Below are positions 48,640-58,384 of a DNA stretch of 64,000 nucleotides, piece after piece (position 1 is the stretch's first letter; every line of letters begins with the position of its first letter). A program made the position numbers and the translations under genes. The notes beneath the pieces were generated by a model. That model was not told the origin of the DNA, searched no databases, and saw only the letters and a list, made by a program, of their open reading frames with translations. The stretch lies in contig CABZJY010000001.1 in NCBI GenBank assembly GCA_902526175.1, positions 156,086 to 220,085 of the forward strand, written 5' to 3'. This DNA is from an uncultured Alphaproteobacteria bacterium (GTDB lineage Bacteria > Pseudomonadota > Alphaproteobacteria > Methylaequorales > Methylaequoraceae).

Positions 48640-49678
48640 AAAAAAACTTATGAAAAAGAATGGGATTTCTCTAAGTGAGTATATTGATTTTTGTTTATAT
48701 GATAAAAGCCATGGTTACTACGAAAATATCTCTAGAATTGGGCATGATTTCACAACATCTCCAGAAGTAAGTCAACTTTTTGGAGAATGTATTTCAATAT
48801 TCTTTTTATATCTTTCAAATTTAAACTTATTTCAGGATCTAAATAGAATTGCAGAATTTGGGCCAGGTAACGGAACTTTAATATCTGACATCATAAGAAG
48901 TTTAAATTCTTACAATAAATTCAATAAAATTAATATTTCACTATTTGAAAAGAGTAAAAATCTTATAAAACATCAAAAGCAAAATTTGAGTAATCTTATT
49001 AATCCCAATATTGAAATTACATGGTTAAATAAAATTGAGTCCTTAGATAAAAATAGTCATTTTATAGTTTGTAATGAATTATTCGATGCTTTTCCAATTA
49101 ATCAATATATTGTAAGAAATAATAAATTATATGAAAGAAGAGTTGTTTACAAAAATAAAAAGCTTTTGTTTGAGGAATATCCAACCTCTTCGAAACTCTT
49201 AAATAAAATCACTGAACTAAAAGATGGAGATATCATTGAACATTCATGTGAAATAGAAAAACTGATTTCCCAAATATTTAATCACCTACGACTATATGGA
49301 GGTGCCTTTTTATTATTTGATTATGGCCCTTACCAAAAAGCAAATGTGAGTACAATACAGGCAATTTTTAAAAAAAAAAAGTGTTGTATATTCGAGCATC
49401 CATCAAGAGCTGATATAACTCATCACATCAATTTTGTAAGACTTAAGGAGATATCTAAAGAATATAACCTATTTTCGATTGGACCAATTCCACAAAGTAA
49501 ATTTTTAAATATGTTTGGGATCAATGAAAGACTCGATAGCATTTTAAAGGGATTATCCTCAAATAAAATAAAAAAAAAACTTGAGTCAGAGTTTTTTAGA
49601 CTTACAAGTCAAGCTGAAATGGGTGAACTTTTTAAATGTATGATATTTACCAGTAAACAAATAAAATTATTAATATGA
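48617..49678 (+). CDS. SAM-dependent methyltransferase, MidA/NDUFAF7 family
   Basis: A 353-residue class I methyltransferase-fold protein of the NDUFAF7/MidA family. In eukaryotes the family methylates an arginine of a complex I subunit during assembly; the bacterial role is thought to be similar but is inferred. Marks: SHGYY, IGHDFTTSPEVSQLFGE, the SAM loop EFGPGNGTLISDI, CNELFDAFPI and LLFDYGP. The start is ATG 48617 or 48620, overlapping lgt by 20-23 nt. An 11-A run lies near 49370. Confidence 0.92.
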   Translation: MMIPRELKKKLMKKNGISLSEYIDFCLYDKSHGYYENISRIGHDFTTSPEVSQLFGECISIFFLYLSNLNLFQDLNRIAEFGPGNGTLISDIIRSLNSYNKFNKINISLFEKSKNLIKHQKQNLSNLINPNIEITWLNKIESLDKNSHFIVCNELFDAFPINQYIVRNNKLYERRVVYKNKKLLFEEYPTSSKLLNKITELKDGDIIEHSCEIEKLISQIFNHLRLYGGAFLLFDYGPYQKANVSTIQAIFKKKKCCIFEHPSRADITHHINFVRLKEISKEYNLFSIGPIPQSKFLNMFGINERLDSILKGLSSNKIKKKLESEFFRLTSQAEMGELFKCMIFTSKQIKLLI

Positions 49679-50442
49679 CAAAAAATTTTTACCTTGAAGA
49701 TAATGATTTTTCAAAAGAAGTAAATCAGGACATTGTCTATGGATTTTTTACAAGACAAGGTGGTGTTAGTAAAAGTACATATAATTCTTTGAATTGCAGC
49801 TTTAAAAATGGTGATAAACGAGAGAATGTTATAGAAAACAGAAAAATTGTTTGTGAAAAATTTGATTTAGATATTTCAAGACTAATGATCTTAAACCAAA
49901 TTCACTCATCTAAAATAGTGGAAATTGATGAAGCACATCTTGGTAAGATATTTTATGCCGATGGAATGATAACATCGAAAAGAAATATTTTGCTTGGAAT
50001 ACTTACAGCTGACTGTGCTCCAATATTATTTTGTGGACAACAAAATATTGCAATACTTCATGTTGGTTGGCAAGGCCTAATTCAAGGAATCATTGATAAT
50101 TTAATAAATTTATTTTTACAAAAAAATGAAAACTTAAATTATATCTCTTGCATCATAGGACCACATCTATCTTATAAGTCGTTCAGGGTAGAAAAAGATT
50201 TTGTTGATAAAATAAATAAAACTAGGCCATTATTTTTAAATTACATTAAAAAAAATAAGGGGATATTTTATTTTAATTTTTTAGAATGCTTATTTAGAAA
50301 CATACATGATAATGGAATAAAAAAAGTTTTTTCTAAGGACATAGATACCTATACAAATTCAAATATTTTATTTAGTTATAGGTATTATAAAAATAAAGGT
50401 TTAGAATGTGGAAGACAAATTTCAGTAATTGGAAAAAGATAA
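49675..50442 (+). CDS. pgeF: Purine nucleoside phosphorylase YfiH/LACC1 family (peptidoglycan editing factor PgeF)
   Basis: Bacterial members of this family are multi-substrate purine nucleoside phosphorylases and, in E. coli, edit cytoplasmic muropeptide precursors. The 255-residue product has FTRQGGVSKSTYNSLN, the metal-site pieces NQIHSS and TADCAPILF, ILHVGWQGL and IGPHLSYKSFRVE. The Cys and His ligands of the zinc site are present. ATG 49675 overlaps midA by 4 nt. The product is about the usual family length. Confidence 0.92.
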   Translation: MTKNFYLEDNDFSKEVNQDIVYGFFTRQGGVSKSTYNSLNCSFKNGDKRENVIENRKIVCEKFDLDISRLMILNQIHSSKIVEIDEAHLGKIFYADGMITSKRNILLGILTADCAPILFCGQQNIAILHVGWQGLIQGIIDNLINLFLQKNENLNYISCIIGPHLSYKSFRVEKDFVDKINKTRPLFLNYIKKNKGIFYFNFLECLFRNIHDNGIKKVFSKDIDTYTNSNILFSYRYYKNKGLECGRQISVIGKR

Positions 50443-50501
50443 TTTTTTTTTACACAAAAAAAAAATTTTAGTATTATGTGTACCTATGATTAGTTGTAAA
50501 A

Positions 50502-51434
50502 ATGAAAATTGTTGCCGGTAATAGTAATATACCTTTAAGTCAATCAATTGCTAAGTATCTCAAGGTACCTTTAGTAAAGTCTAGTATAAAAAAATTTCCA
50601 GATAAGGAAATTTTTGTCGAGATTCAAGAAAATGTAAGAGGTGAAGATGTATTTGTAATTCAATCAACTTCTTTTCCTGCTAATGATCATGTTATGGAAC
50701 TTCTTATAATAATAGATGCATTAAAAAGGGGTTCAGCAAAGAAAATATCAGCTATAATGCCATATTATGGTTATGCTAGGCAAGACAGAAAATCTGGCCC
50801 AAGAACACCTATTTCTGCAAAGTTAGTAGCCAATTTGGTATGTTCAGCTGGTGCAAACAGAGCTTTAATGGTAGATCTGCATGCAGGACAAATTCAAGGG
50901 TTCTTTGATATTCCAACTGATAATTTATTTGCTTCACCAGTTTTTGTTGATGACATTAAGAAAAGATTTGAAAATAATAAAACTATAATTGTTTCTCCAG
51001 ATGTGGGCGGTGTAGTAAGAGCAAGAGCGATCGCAAAAAGAGTTGAATGTGATCTTGCAATTATCGATAAAAGAAGAGAAAAGGCAGGTATATCTGAGGT
51101 AATGAATATTATCGGGGACGTTAATAATAAAAATTGCATTTTAATTGATGATATGTGCGACACAGCTGGCACTCTAACTAATGCAGCTAAGGCCTTAAAG
51201 GAAGCTGGATCTGAAAGTGTTAATGCTTACATCACCCATGGGGTTTTTTCTAATCCTGCAATTGAGAGAATAAATAATTCTCCGATTGATAAAATGATTA
51301 TAACTGATAGTATTCTTCCAACAAAAGAGGTCTTAGAATCTGACAAAATAGAAATTATAACGATTGCACCTTTGATAGGTGAAGCTATCGATAGAATTAG
51401 TGGTAATAGGTCGGTTTCAAGCCTATTTGCATGA
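50502..51434 (+). CDS. prs: Ribose-phosphate pyrophosphokinase
   Basis: Prs makes PRPP for nucleotides, histidine and tryptophan. The 310-residue product has the class I features [10 protein letters not shown], the flexible-loop region [51 protein letters not shown] and the PRPP loop [12 protein letters not shown]. Full length. It begins 59 nt after pgeF, so it probably has its own promoter, and leads into rplY. Confidence 0.97.
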   Translation: MKIVAGNSNIPLSQSIAKYLKVPLVKSSIKKFPDKEIFVEIQENVRGEDVFVIQSTSFPANDHVMELLIIIDALKRGSAKKISAIMPYYGYARQDRKSGPRTPISAKLVANLVCSAGANRALMVDLHAGQIQGFFDIPTDNLFASPVFVDDIKKRFENNKTIIVSPDVGGVVRARAIAKRVECDLAIIDKRREKAGISEVMNIIGDVNNKNCILIDDMCDTAGTLTNAAKALKEAGSESVNAYITHGVFSNPAIERINNSPIDKMIITDSILPTKEVLESDKIEIITIAPLIGEAIDRISGNRSVSSLFA

Positions 51435-51450
51435 GAGGAGAAAATATATT

Positions 51451-52149
51451 ATGAGCAATGTTTCTGAATTAAAGGCCTCATTAAGAGAAAAGGTTGGTAC
51501 TGGTGAATCAAGAATGCATAGAAGGAATAACCTAATACCAGGTGTGATTTATGGCGAAAAAAAAGATCCTATTTTAATTAATATTGATGTTAAAACTTTA
51601 AAAAAAGAAATTGAAAACCCGGGATTCTTCTCCAAACAATATGATGTCAATATTGATGGGGATAAACAAAGGGTTTTAGCTAAAGATATACAATTACATC
51701 CAGTCAAGGAGTCATTAGTACACATAGATTTTTTAAGAATTGGAAAAAATACAAAAGTTACTGTTTTTGTGCCAGTTAAATTTAAGAATGAAAACCTATG
51801 TGATGGGCTAAAACAAGGTGGTGTTATAAATGTAGTTAGAAGAGAAGTTGAACTTAAATCACCGGTAGATAGTATACCATCAGTGTTGGAAGCAGATCTT
51901 ACTGGTTTGCAGATTGGAGACAGCATTCATATAAGCTCAATTAAACTGGCTGAAGATGTGATACCTGTTATTTCGGATAGAGATTTCACAATTGCTACTA
52001 TAGCACCACCTACAGTTATGAAAGTTGAAGAAGAGAAAGTAGATGAAGAGTCTGAAGAGACTGATTCAAAGGATAGTACTGCAGAATCTGAAAAACAAGA
52101 TGATAAGAAAGATGAAGGAAAGCAATCAGAAGAAAAAAAGGAAAATTAA
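51451..52149 (+). CDS. rplY: Large-subunit ribosomal protein bL25, Ctc/TL5 type
   Basis: bL25 binds 5S rRNA. I chose ATG 51451 (232 residues): GAGGAG sits 10 nt upstream and LKASLREKVGTGESRMHRRNNLIPGVIYG matches the mature N-terminus. The longer frame from 51379 only reads back through prs. After the RNA-binding domain comes the CTC domain (about 95-185) and an acidic-lysine tail (about 190-232) common in alphaproteobacterial homologues. The rplY-pth-ychF order is conserved. Confidence 0.96.
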   Translation: MSNVSELKASLREKVGTGESRMHRRNNLIPGVIYGEKKDPILINIDVKTLKKEIENPGFFSKQYDVNIDGDKQRVLAKDIQLHPVKESLVHIDFLRIGKNTKVTVFVPVKFKNENLCDGLKQGGVINVVRREVELKSPVDSIPSVLEADLTGLQIGDSIHISSIKLAEDVIPVISDRDFTIATIAPPTVMKVEEEKVDEESEETDSKDSTAESEKQDDKKDEGKQSEEKKEN

Positions 52150-52162
52150 ATTCTTTAGATAA

Positions 52163-52732
52163 ATGCTTTTAGTTGTAGGTTTAGGAAACCCGGGATTAAG
52201 ATATCTTAATACAAGACATAATATTGGATTTATGTTGATAGATAATATACGTGAAACATTAAACTTTCCAAGTTTTGAAAATAAATTTAATTCACACTTC
52301 ACAAAACTAAAGATCAAAAATAATAATATTATATTGTTAAAGCCTCAAAGTTTTATGAATTTATCTGGAATAGCAGTTAGAGAATGTCATAAATTTTTTA
52401 AAATACCAACTGAAAACATTATGGTTTTTCACGATGATTTAGATATGGAATTTTTAAAAGTAAAGATTAAATGTTCAGGTGGTGATGGAGGACATAATGG
52501 TATAAAAAATATTCGAGAAAATATTGGCGATGATTTTAACAGAATAAAGATTGGAATAAGAAATTCAAGAGATATTGTAAATGTTGAAAAATTTGTACTA
52601 GGGGATTTTTCATTAAATGAAAAAGGAAAGGTCAAATTTAAAATTAAACAAATAGTAGAAAATATTGAAAAAATATTTAATAAAGAGTTTAGTAATTTTT
52701 TAAATGAGATAAAAAAAAATAATGGGCTTTAA
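52163..52732 (+). CDS. pth: Peptidyl-tRNA hydrolase
   Basis: Pth frees tRNA from prematurely released peptidyl-tRNA. The 189-residue product has VVGLGNPGLRYLNTRHNIGF with the catalytic histidine, LKPQSFMNLSG, the catalytic-aspartate block FHDDLDMEF, and SGGDGGHNGIKNI. Full length. It starts 13 nt after rplY and overlaps ychF by 11 nt. Confidence 0.97.
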   Translation: MLLVVGLGNPGLRYLNTRHNIGFMLIDNIRETLNFPSFENKFNSHFTKLKIKNNNIILLKPQSFMNLSGIAVRECHKFFKIPTENIMVFHDDLDMEFLKVKIKCSGGDGGHNGIKNIRENIGDDFNRIKIGIRNSRDIVNVEKFVLGDFSLNEKGKVKFKIKQIVENIEKIFNKEFSNFLNEIKKNNGL

Positions 52733-53819
52733 TTGTGGAATTCTTGGATTACCAAATGTTGGGAAATCGACTTTATTTAATGCATTAACTTCTACACAGT
52801 CTGCAGAATCTGCAAATTATCCATTTTGTACAATAGAGCCAAATGTTGGAAGGGTCTCTGTAAAGGATAAAAGACTAAAAGAAATATCTAAAATCTCAAA
52901 ATCCGTGAATACAATTTATAATCAACTTGAGTTTGTTGATATTGCTGGTTTAGTAAAAGGAGCTAGTAAGGGTGAAGGATTAGGAAATAAATTTTTGTCT
53001 AATCTTGATTCTGTTGATGCATTAATTCATGTTGTAAGGTGTTTCGAAAACGATAAAATTATTCACGTGGAGAAAAGAGTTGATCCTTTAAAAGATATAG
53101 AAATTATTGAAACAGAGTTAATTTTATCAGACTTAAAAAAAATTGAAAAAATCAAAGAAACTTTCATAAAAAATAATAGAGGACAAAAGTTGGATGAAAG
53201 TACACTTGAATTATTTGAATTAATTTATAAAACACTTTCTGCAGGTGAAACACTCGATAGACTTAATCTAGTTGAAAGCCAAAAAACGCTCTTACGTCAT
53301 CATAATTTTGTAACTTTAAAACCTCAGCTATTCGTTGGCAATATTGATGAGAAATCAATAACTAACAGAAATGAATTAGTTGAATTAATTAAAGATCATT
53401 CTAATAAAAAAAATAAAAAATGTTTATTTATTTGTGCTTCAGTTGAAGCTGAGATAGCTCAACTAAAGAATGAAGCAGAAAAAATAGATTTTTTAGAAAG
53501 TATGAATATCAAAGATTCGAGTTTAGATAAGTTAATTCTTAATGGATATGCATTATTAGATTTGATAACTTTTTTTACATCTGGTCCAAATGAATCAAGA
53601 TCGTGGTCTTGCAAATTAGGTACTAAAGCACCTGGTGCAGGAGCAAAAATACATTCTGACTTTGAAAGAGGTTTTATTAAAGCTGAAACGATTGATTATG
53701 AAGATTTTATTAAATATGGTGGTGAAAATAAATGTAGAGAACTTGGCAAAATAAGACTTGAGGGTAAAGACTACGAAGTAAAAGATGGAGACATAATAAC
53801 TTTTAAATTTAATGTGTAG
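52722..53819 (+). CDS. ychF: Redox-regulated ATPase/GTPase YchF (OLA1 family)
   Basis: YchF is an Obg-family P-loop NTPase that binds ribosomes and prefers ATP. The 365-residue protein has the P-loop GLPNVGKSTLFNALT, DIAGLVKGASKGEGLGNKFL (switch II), a coiled-coil insert, and a C-terminal TGS domain (ITFFTSGPNESRSWSCKLG onward). All are intact. It overlaps pth by 11 nt and the convergent aldolase gene by 11 bp. Confidence 0.97.
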   Translation: MGFNCGILGLPNVGKSTLFNALTSTQSAESANYPFCTIEPNVGRVSVKDKRLKEISKISKSVNTIYNQLEFVDIAGLVKGASKGEGLGNKFLSNLDSVDALIHVVRCFENDKIIHVEKRVDPLKDIEIIETELILSDLKKIEKIKETFIKNNRGQKLDESTLELFELIYKTLSAGETLDRLNLVESQKTLLRHHNFVTLKPQLFVGNIDEKSITNRNELVELIKDHSNKKNKKCLFICASVEAEIAQLKNEAEKIDFLESMNIKDSSLDKLILNGYALLDLITFFTSGPNESRSWSCKLGTKAPGAGAKIHSDFERGFIKAETIDYEDFIKYGGENKCRELGKIRLEGKDYEVKDGDIITFKFNV

Positions 53820-54447
53820 ATTTATAGCTACTAAAAAGTTGCAAACTCTCAGTAATTTCTTTTTTACTAAGAAGCTTATTTTTTTTAGATAACAGGCAGA
53901 AATAAAATTGTTTAGCAAGCTTTTCAAGTGCAAATGCTAAATGTATTGCCTGTTCTATATTGTAACCAATTGTTACCTGTCCATGATTTGAAATCAAACA
54001 ACCATTTCTGTCTTTTATTGCTAAGACAATGTTTTTTGCTAGTTTTGATGTTCCAAAAGTTGCATATTTTGAACATTTTATATCTATTCCACCCATTTCT
54101 GAGACCATATAGTGAAAAGCAGGTATATTAATTCTTAGACAGGACAATATTGAAGCCCACATAGAATGGCAATGAACTATTGCACTTACTTCAGTTCTTT
54201 CTTTATAAATATAATGATGCATTTTCCATTCAGTCGAGGGTTTTTCAGATTTAGAAAAATGACCATTAGAATCTATAAACGTAATATCATCAATCTTCAT
54301 ATTACATGGTTTTAAACCTGATTTGGGAATTAAAAATCCATTTTCGGATTTTATACTTATGTTCCCCTCTGATCCCAAATTCATTTTTGTTTTCACCAAA
54401 TGCTTCATATTTTTTATAATTGTTTTTTTTAAAAAGTTTTTAGACAT
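53809..54447 (-). CDS. Class II aldolase family protein, probable methylthioribulose-1-phosphate aldolase
   Basis: A 212-residue class II (zinc) aldolase of the FucA/AraD family. Residues align with FucA numbering: Glu73 (STEWKMH), His92 and His94 (VHCHSMWAS), His155 (SNHGQVTIG). Next to mtnA and mtnP, the likely substrate is 5-methylthioribulose-1-phosphate, cleaved to DHAP and methylthioacetaldehyde as by Ald2 of Rhodospirillum rubrum. The alternative is the dehydratase MtnB of the universal salvage pathway, a relative of the same fold. No mtnC or mtnD is present here. The start overlaps mtnA by 8 nt. Family confidence is high; substrate is inferred. Confidence 0.8.
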   Translation of the reverse strand: MSKNFLKKTIIKNMKHLVKTKMNLGSEGNISIKSENGFLIPKSGLKPCNMKIDDITFIDSNGHFSKSEKPSTEWKMHHYIYKERTEVSAIVHCHSMWASILSCLRINIPAFHYMVSEMGGIDIKCSKYATFGTSKLAKNIVLAIKDRNGCLISNHGQVTIGYNIEQAIHLAFALEKLAKQFYFCLLSKKNKLLSKKEITESLQLFSSYKSTH

Positions 54448-55513
54448 TCTTCAAAGTTTTAATTTTTCTAATTTCAGATGTTTTAGCCTTTAATAAACCA
54501 AATTCAGTAATAAGACCAGTTATATATTTTGCAGGTGTAACATCAAATGCGGGATTTGAAACATTTGCTCCATCAAAGTAAATTTTGGAAAATTTGTTTG
54601 TTGTAGATCTAATCTTAGATAATTCTATTCCTGGTCTTTCCTCTATTTCTATATTGGATACACCTTCTTTAAGATTTAAATCAATTGTAGAAACTGGCAG
54701 TGCAACATAAAATGGTATCCCATTATCAAAAGCTGCAATAGCTTTAAGGTAAGTTCCAATTTTATTACAAACATCACCATTGAGCGCAGTCCTATCACTG
54801 CCTACTATGCATAAATCCACTTTCCCAGATTGCATTAAATGTCCTCCTGCATTATCTACAACTATTGTGTAGGGAACTCTTGCATTTTTTAATTCCCATG
54901 CAGTTAATAATGCTCCTTGGTTTCTAGGTCTTGTTTCGTCCACCCACACATGTATTGGTATATTATTTTGTTTTGCGCTGAAAATTGGTGAAAGTGCTGT
55001 TCCCCAGTCTACAGTTGCCAACCAACCAGCATTACAATGTGTGAGTATATTTATTACACTTTTTTTTTCGAGATATTTTTCTTTAATAATTTTTAGACCA
55101 TGAAGTCCTATTTTTTTACAATTATTAATATCTTGCGACCTAATTTTTTTTGCCAAGTTGATAGATTTTAACCATCTTTTTTCATCAGGCATTTGCTTTA
55201 TTGAGTTAAAGACCAAATCTAAAGCCCATTTAAGGTTAACAGCAGTGGGCCTGGCAGAAAGTAACTTTTCATATGATCTTTCTATATTTTTTATTGAACT
55301 ATTTCTTTTTATGGATAAAGCCAATCCAAATGCCGCTGTCACACCAATAAGTGGTGCTCCTCTTACACACATATTTTTTATTGATAAGAAGAAATCATTA
55401 ATTGTTTTTAATTTTTTTATTTTAAATTTAAATGGTAAAAGTGTTTGATCAATAATTTTGACAGCATCATCTTCGTACCAAATTGTGGTAAATTTTTTGT
55501 TACCAACTTTCAT
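54440..55513 (-). CDS. mtnA: S-methyl-5-thioribose-1-phosphate isomerase
   Basis: MtnA opens MTR-1-P to methylthioribulose-1-phosphate. The 357-residue protein has MCVRGAPLIGVTAAFGLA, ILTHCNAGWLATVDWGTAL with catalytic Cys160, VDETRPRNQGALLTAWEL, and VGSDRTALNGDVCNKIGTY with catalytic Asp240. Both residue numbers coincide with the B. subtilis enzyme. It overlaps mtnP by 4 nt and the aldolase gene by 8 nt, so the three genes form a coupled unit. Confidence 0.95.
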   Translation of the reverse strand: MKVGNKKFTTIWYEDDAVKIIDQTLLPFKFKIKKLKTINDFFLSIKNMCVRGAPLIGVTAAFGLALSIKRNSSIKNIERSYEKLLSARPTAVNLKWALDLVFNSIKQMPDEKRWLKSINLAKKIRSQDINNCKKIGLHGLKIIKEKYLEKKSVINILTHCNAGWLATVDWGTALSPIFSAKQNNIPIHVWVDETRPRNQGALLTAWELKNARVPYTIVVDNAGGHLMQSGKVDLCIVGSDRTALNGDVCNKIGTYLKAIAAFDNGIPFYVALPVSTIDLNLKEGVSNIEIEERPGIELSKIRSTTNKFSKIYFDGANVSNPAFDVTPAKYITGLITEFGLLKAKTSEIRKIKTLKNV

Positions 55514-56367
55514 TTTTTAGGAATAATATTTTTAAGTTTTTTTAATTTTTCTTTTGGAGCTTTTGATAGATTAGATATGATTGCATCTTTGAGAACACTA
55601 TGTGAATCAATATTACAAGTTATCTCTGGTTCTTTGGTAAATTCATTAATAAAATTTAGACCTTTAGAATTATTTTCATTTAAAACTTTGATTATTTGAT
55701 TAACACTGACATTTTCATGGTCAGGATGCCAACAATCATAATCCGTAATCATACAAAATGACAAATAACAAATTCCTGCTTCTCTTGCTAGTTTAGCCTC
55801 AGGTAAGTTTGTCATGCCTATTACATCACAACCCCAAGATCGATAAAGATTTGATTCTGCTAATGTAGAAAATTGAGGTCCCTCAATACATACATAAGTC
55901 CCCCCTATGTGATATTTATAACCAATTTTTTTTAGTATTTTTTCAGATATATTTGTTAGATTTTCACAGATTGGTTTTGAAAATTCAATATGGGCAATTA
56001 TATCCGTATCAAAAAAAGAGCTTTCTCTTTTACATGTTCTATCAATATACTGATCAACCAATACTATATCACCTGGAGCAAAATCTTCTCTTAAACTACC
56101 TACAGCTGAAATTGAAATAATATTTTTAACATTTATCTTTTTTAGTGCGTCAATATTAGCTCTATAATTTATACTTGAGGGTGACAAATTATGATCAGCA
56201 CCATGTCGTGGAAGAAAGGCAATATTTTTTTTGTTAAGGGTTCCTACACATATTTTATTTGAGGGTAAACCAAAATTAGACGAAACTTGTACCCACTTAT
56301 AATTTTTTAATTCTGGAACCTTATAAAGACCACTTCCACCAATGAAAGCTACTTCTATTTCATCCAT
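55510..56367 (-). CDS. mtnP: S-methyl-5'-thioadenosine phosphorylase
   Basis: MtnP splits methylthioadenosine into adenine and methylthioribose-1-phosphate. The 285-residue product has the PNP/MTAP marks GGSGLYKVPEL, FLPRHGADHNLSP, SAVGSL, GTYVCIEGPQFST, GMTNLPEAKLAREAGICY and the MTAP-type TDYDCWHPDHENV. It begins 3 nt after petC, so it sits in the bc1 operon transcript. Confidence 0.95.
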   Translation of the reverse strand: MDEIEVAFIGGSGLYKVPELKNYKWVQVSSNFGLPSNKICVGTLNKKNIAFLPRHGADHNLSPSSINYRANIDALKKINVKNIISISAVGSLREDFAPGDIVLVDQYIDRTCKRESSFFDTDIIAHIEFSKPICENLTNISEKILKKIGYKYHIGGTYVCIEGPQFSTLAESNLYRSWGCDVIGMTNLPEAKLAREAGICYLSFCMITDYDCWHPDHENVSVNQIIKVLNENNSKGLNFINEFTKEPEITCNIDSHSVLKDAIISNLSKAPKEKLKKLKNIIPKK

Positions 56368-56370
56368 TTT

Positions 56371-57132
56371 TTATTCAACGTCTCTCCAAATTTTCCTTTT
56401 TACAGCGTATAACATTAAAGTTAGCAAGAAAAGGAATAATAATACCCTTACTCCTATACTTTTCCTTTCATCCAATTCTGGTTCGGCTGTCCACGCTAAA
56501 AAAGAAGTAACATCGCGTATAATTTGGTCTTGTGAAGCAGGTGTGTTGTCCTCATATTCAACCATATCATCATATATAGGTTGAGGCATAGCAATCTGCT
56601 TACCTGGATAAATTGTATTATAATACATACCATCATTTAACCTAAAATTTTCGGGAACCTCTTTGTAACCATTAAGTAGGTTATATAAATAATCTGCTCC
56701 ACCAGCTCTCGCTTTAACAATTAACGACAGGTCTGGGGGATAAGAACCATTATTAGAGGCTCTTGCTTCATTTTTATTCCGATAAGGACCTACGAATTTG
56801 TCACTAGGCTTTGCAAATCTTGTAAACATTTCACCCTCATCATTAGGACCGTCTTCTATTTCATATTCCGATGCGATAGATTTAATATCATCATTAGTAT
56901 ACCCAAGTGCTGCCAAGTCTCTGAAAGAAACTAATCTGATACCATGACAACCAGCACAAACTTCTCTGTAAACTTGGAAACCTCTTTGCAAAGAAGATTG
57001 ATCAAATCTACCAAAAAAGCCGTCAAAAGGCCATTTTTGTTCAACAAGATCGGCTTTTCCAGCAGAATATAAATTGATGCTATGAAAGGATAGAAAAAAT
57101 ATTAATATATATTTAATAAATCCTATTTTCAT
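56371..57132 (-). CDS. petC: Cytochrome c1, bc1 complex
   Basis: Cytochrome c1 passes electrons from the Rieske protein to a soluble or membrane c-type cytochrome. The 253-residue product has an N-terminal signal peptide, the heme site VCAGCH (Cys59, Cys62, His63), the probable axial methionine in IAMPQP, and a C-terminal membrane anchor (LLFLFLLTLMLYAVKRK). The start overlaps petB by 1 nt. The next gene downstream, mtnP, follows after 3 nt. Confidence 0.96.
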   Translation of the reverse strand: MKIGFIKYILIFFLSFHSINLYSAGKADLVEQKWPFDGFFGRFDQSSLQRGFQVYREVCAGCHGIRLVSFRDLAALGYTNDDIKSIASEYEIEDGPNDEGEMFTRFAKPSDKFVGPYRNKNEARASNNGSYPPDLSLIVKARAGGADYLYNLLNGYKEVPENFRLNDGMYYNTIYPGKQIAMPQPIYDDMVEYEDNTPASQDQIIRDVTSFLAWTAEPELDERKSIGVRVLLFLFLLTLMLYAVKRKIWRDVE

Positions 57133-58382
57133 TATTTTGCAAAAGATTGATCTGGGGCAGATTCAAATTTATCTGATAAAACCGAAGATGCTATGCTACT
57201 TGGCAAAACTCTACCTTTTTCAAATTTAGAAAGTAGAGGCATTATAACTAGGAAGAAAATAAAGTAATACGCAGTTGCAATCCTACTTATTGTGACATAG
57301 ATTCCCTCAGCTGGCATGGCACCAACCCATCCTAAAACAAAGCAGTTTACAAAAAATAACCAAAAGAATTGTTTGTAGTATGGCCTAAATTGAGAGCTTC
57401 TCACTTTATGGGTATCTAACCAAGGAAGTATAAATAAAACAGCTACCGCTGAGAACATTAGAAGAACCCCCATCAATTTATCAGGAACAGCCCTGAGAAT
57501 TGCATAAAACGGTAAAAAATACCATTCAGGTACAATGTGGGCAGGAGTAACTAGTGGATCGGCTGGTATATAATTGTCGGGGTGTCCTAGGAAATTTGGT
57601 GCGAAAAAAACTAAGCCCAAATAAAAAATTAAAAATACACCTAAACCATAATAGTCCTTCACTGTGTAATACGGATGAAATGGTATGGTATCTCCATCGG
57701 ATTTCACATCTATACCTAGAGGGTTGTTAGATCCATGCATGTGTAAAGCTACAATGTGAAGAACTACGACACCAACAATTGCAAAAGGAAGAAGATAATG
57801 TAATACAAAAAATCTAGAAAGCGTGGGATTGTCGACAGAAAATCCACCCCACAAAAAAGTCACAATGCTTTCTCCAATAATTGGAAAAGCAGAGAACAGA
57901 TTTGTTATTACAGTTGCACCCCAAAAACTCATTTGCCCCCAAGGTAATACATATCCCATAAAAGCTGTTGCCATCATTAAAAGTAATATTGTAACACCAA
58001 GCATCCACAAAATTTCTCTAGGTGATTTATAAGATCCGTAGTAAAGACCTCTAAAGATATGAATGTAAACAACAATAAAAAACATATGTGCTCCATTCAT
58101 GTGTAAATACCTAAGTAACCAACCATTGTTAACATCTCTCATTATTCTTTCAACACTGTCAAAAGCTAGATCCGAGTTTGCAGTATATTGCATAGCCAAC
58201 AATATACCTGTAACAATCATTATCACAAGTGTAATGCCTGCTAAAGAGCCAAAATTCCAAAAATAAGATAAATTTTTTGGTGTAGGATAATTTGTTAAAT
58301 TATCTTCGACAAACGAAAAAACAGGTAATCGTTCATCTACCCACTTTTTAACACCTGTATAATTATTTGATTTGACTTGCAT
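57132..58382 (-). CDS. petB: Cytochrome b, bc1 complex
   Basis: This is the membrane core of the quinol:cytochrome c reductase. The 416-residue protein has eight or so membrane helices, bis-heme histidines in [12 protein letters not shown] and [10 protein letters not shown] through [13 protein letters not shown], the Qo-site PEWY ([16 protein letters not shown]), and a C-terminal helical region; this is the full-length fused form of mitochondria and Alphaproteobacteria. It lies 2 nt after petA. Confidence 0.98.
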   Translation of the reverse strand: MQVKSNNYTGVKKWVDERLPVFSFVEDNLTNYPTPKNLSYFWNFGSLAGITLVIMIVTGILLAMQYTANSDLAFDSVERIMRDVNNGWLLRYLHMNGAHMFFIVVYIHIFRGLYYGSYKSPREILWMLGVTILLLMMATAFMGYVLPWGQMSFWGATVITNLFSAFPIIGESIVTFLWGGFSVDNPTLSRFFVLHYLLPFAIVGVVVLHIVALHMHGSNNPLGIDVKSDGDTIPFHPYYTVKDYYGLGVFLIFYLGLVFFAPNFLGHPDNYIPADPLVTPAHIVPEWYFLPFYAILRAVPDKLMGVLLMFSAVAVLFILPWLDTHKVRSSQFRPYYKQFFWLFFVNCFVLGWVGAMPAEGIYVTISRIATAYYFIFFLVIMPLLSKFEKGRVLPSSIASSVLSDKFESAPDQSFAK

Positions 58383-58384
58383 AA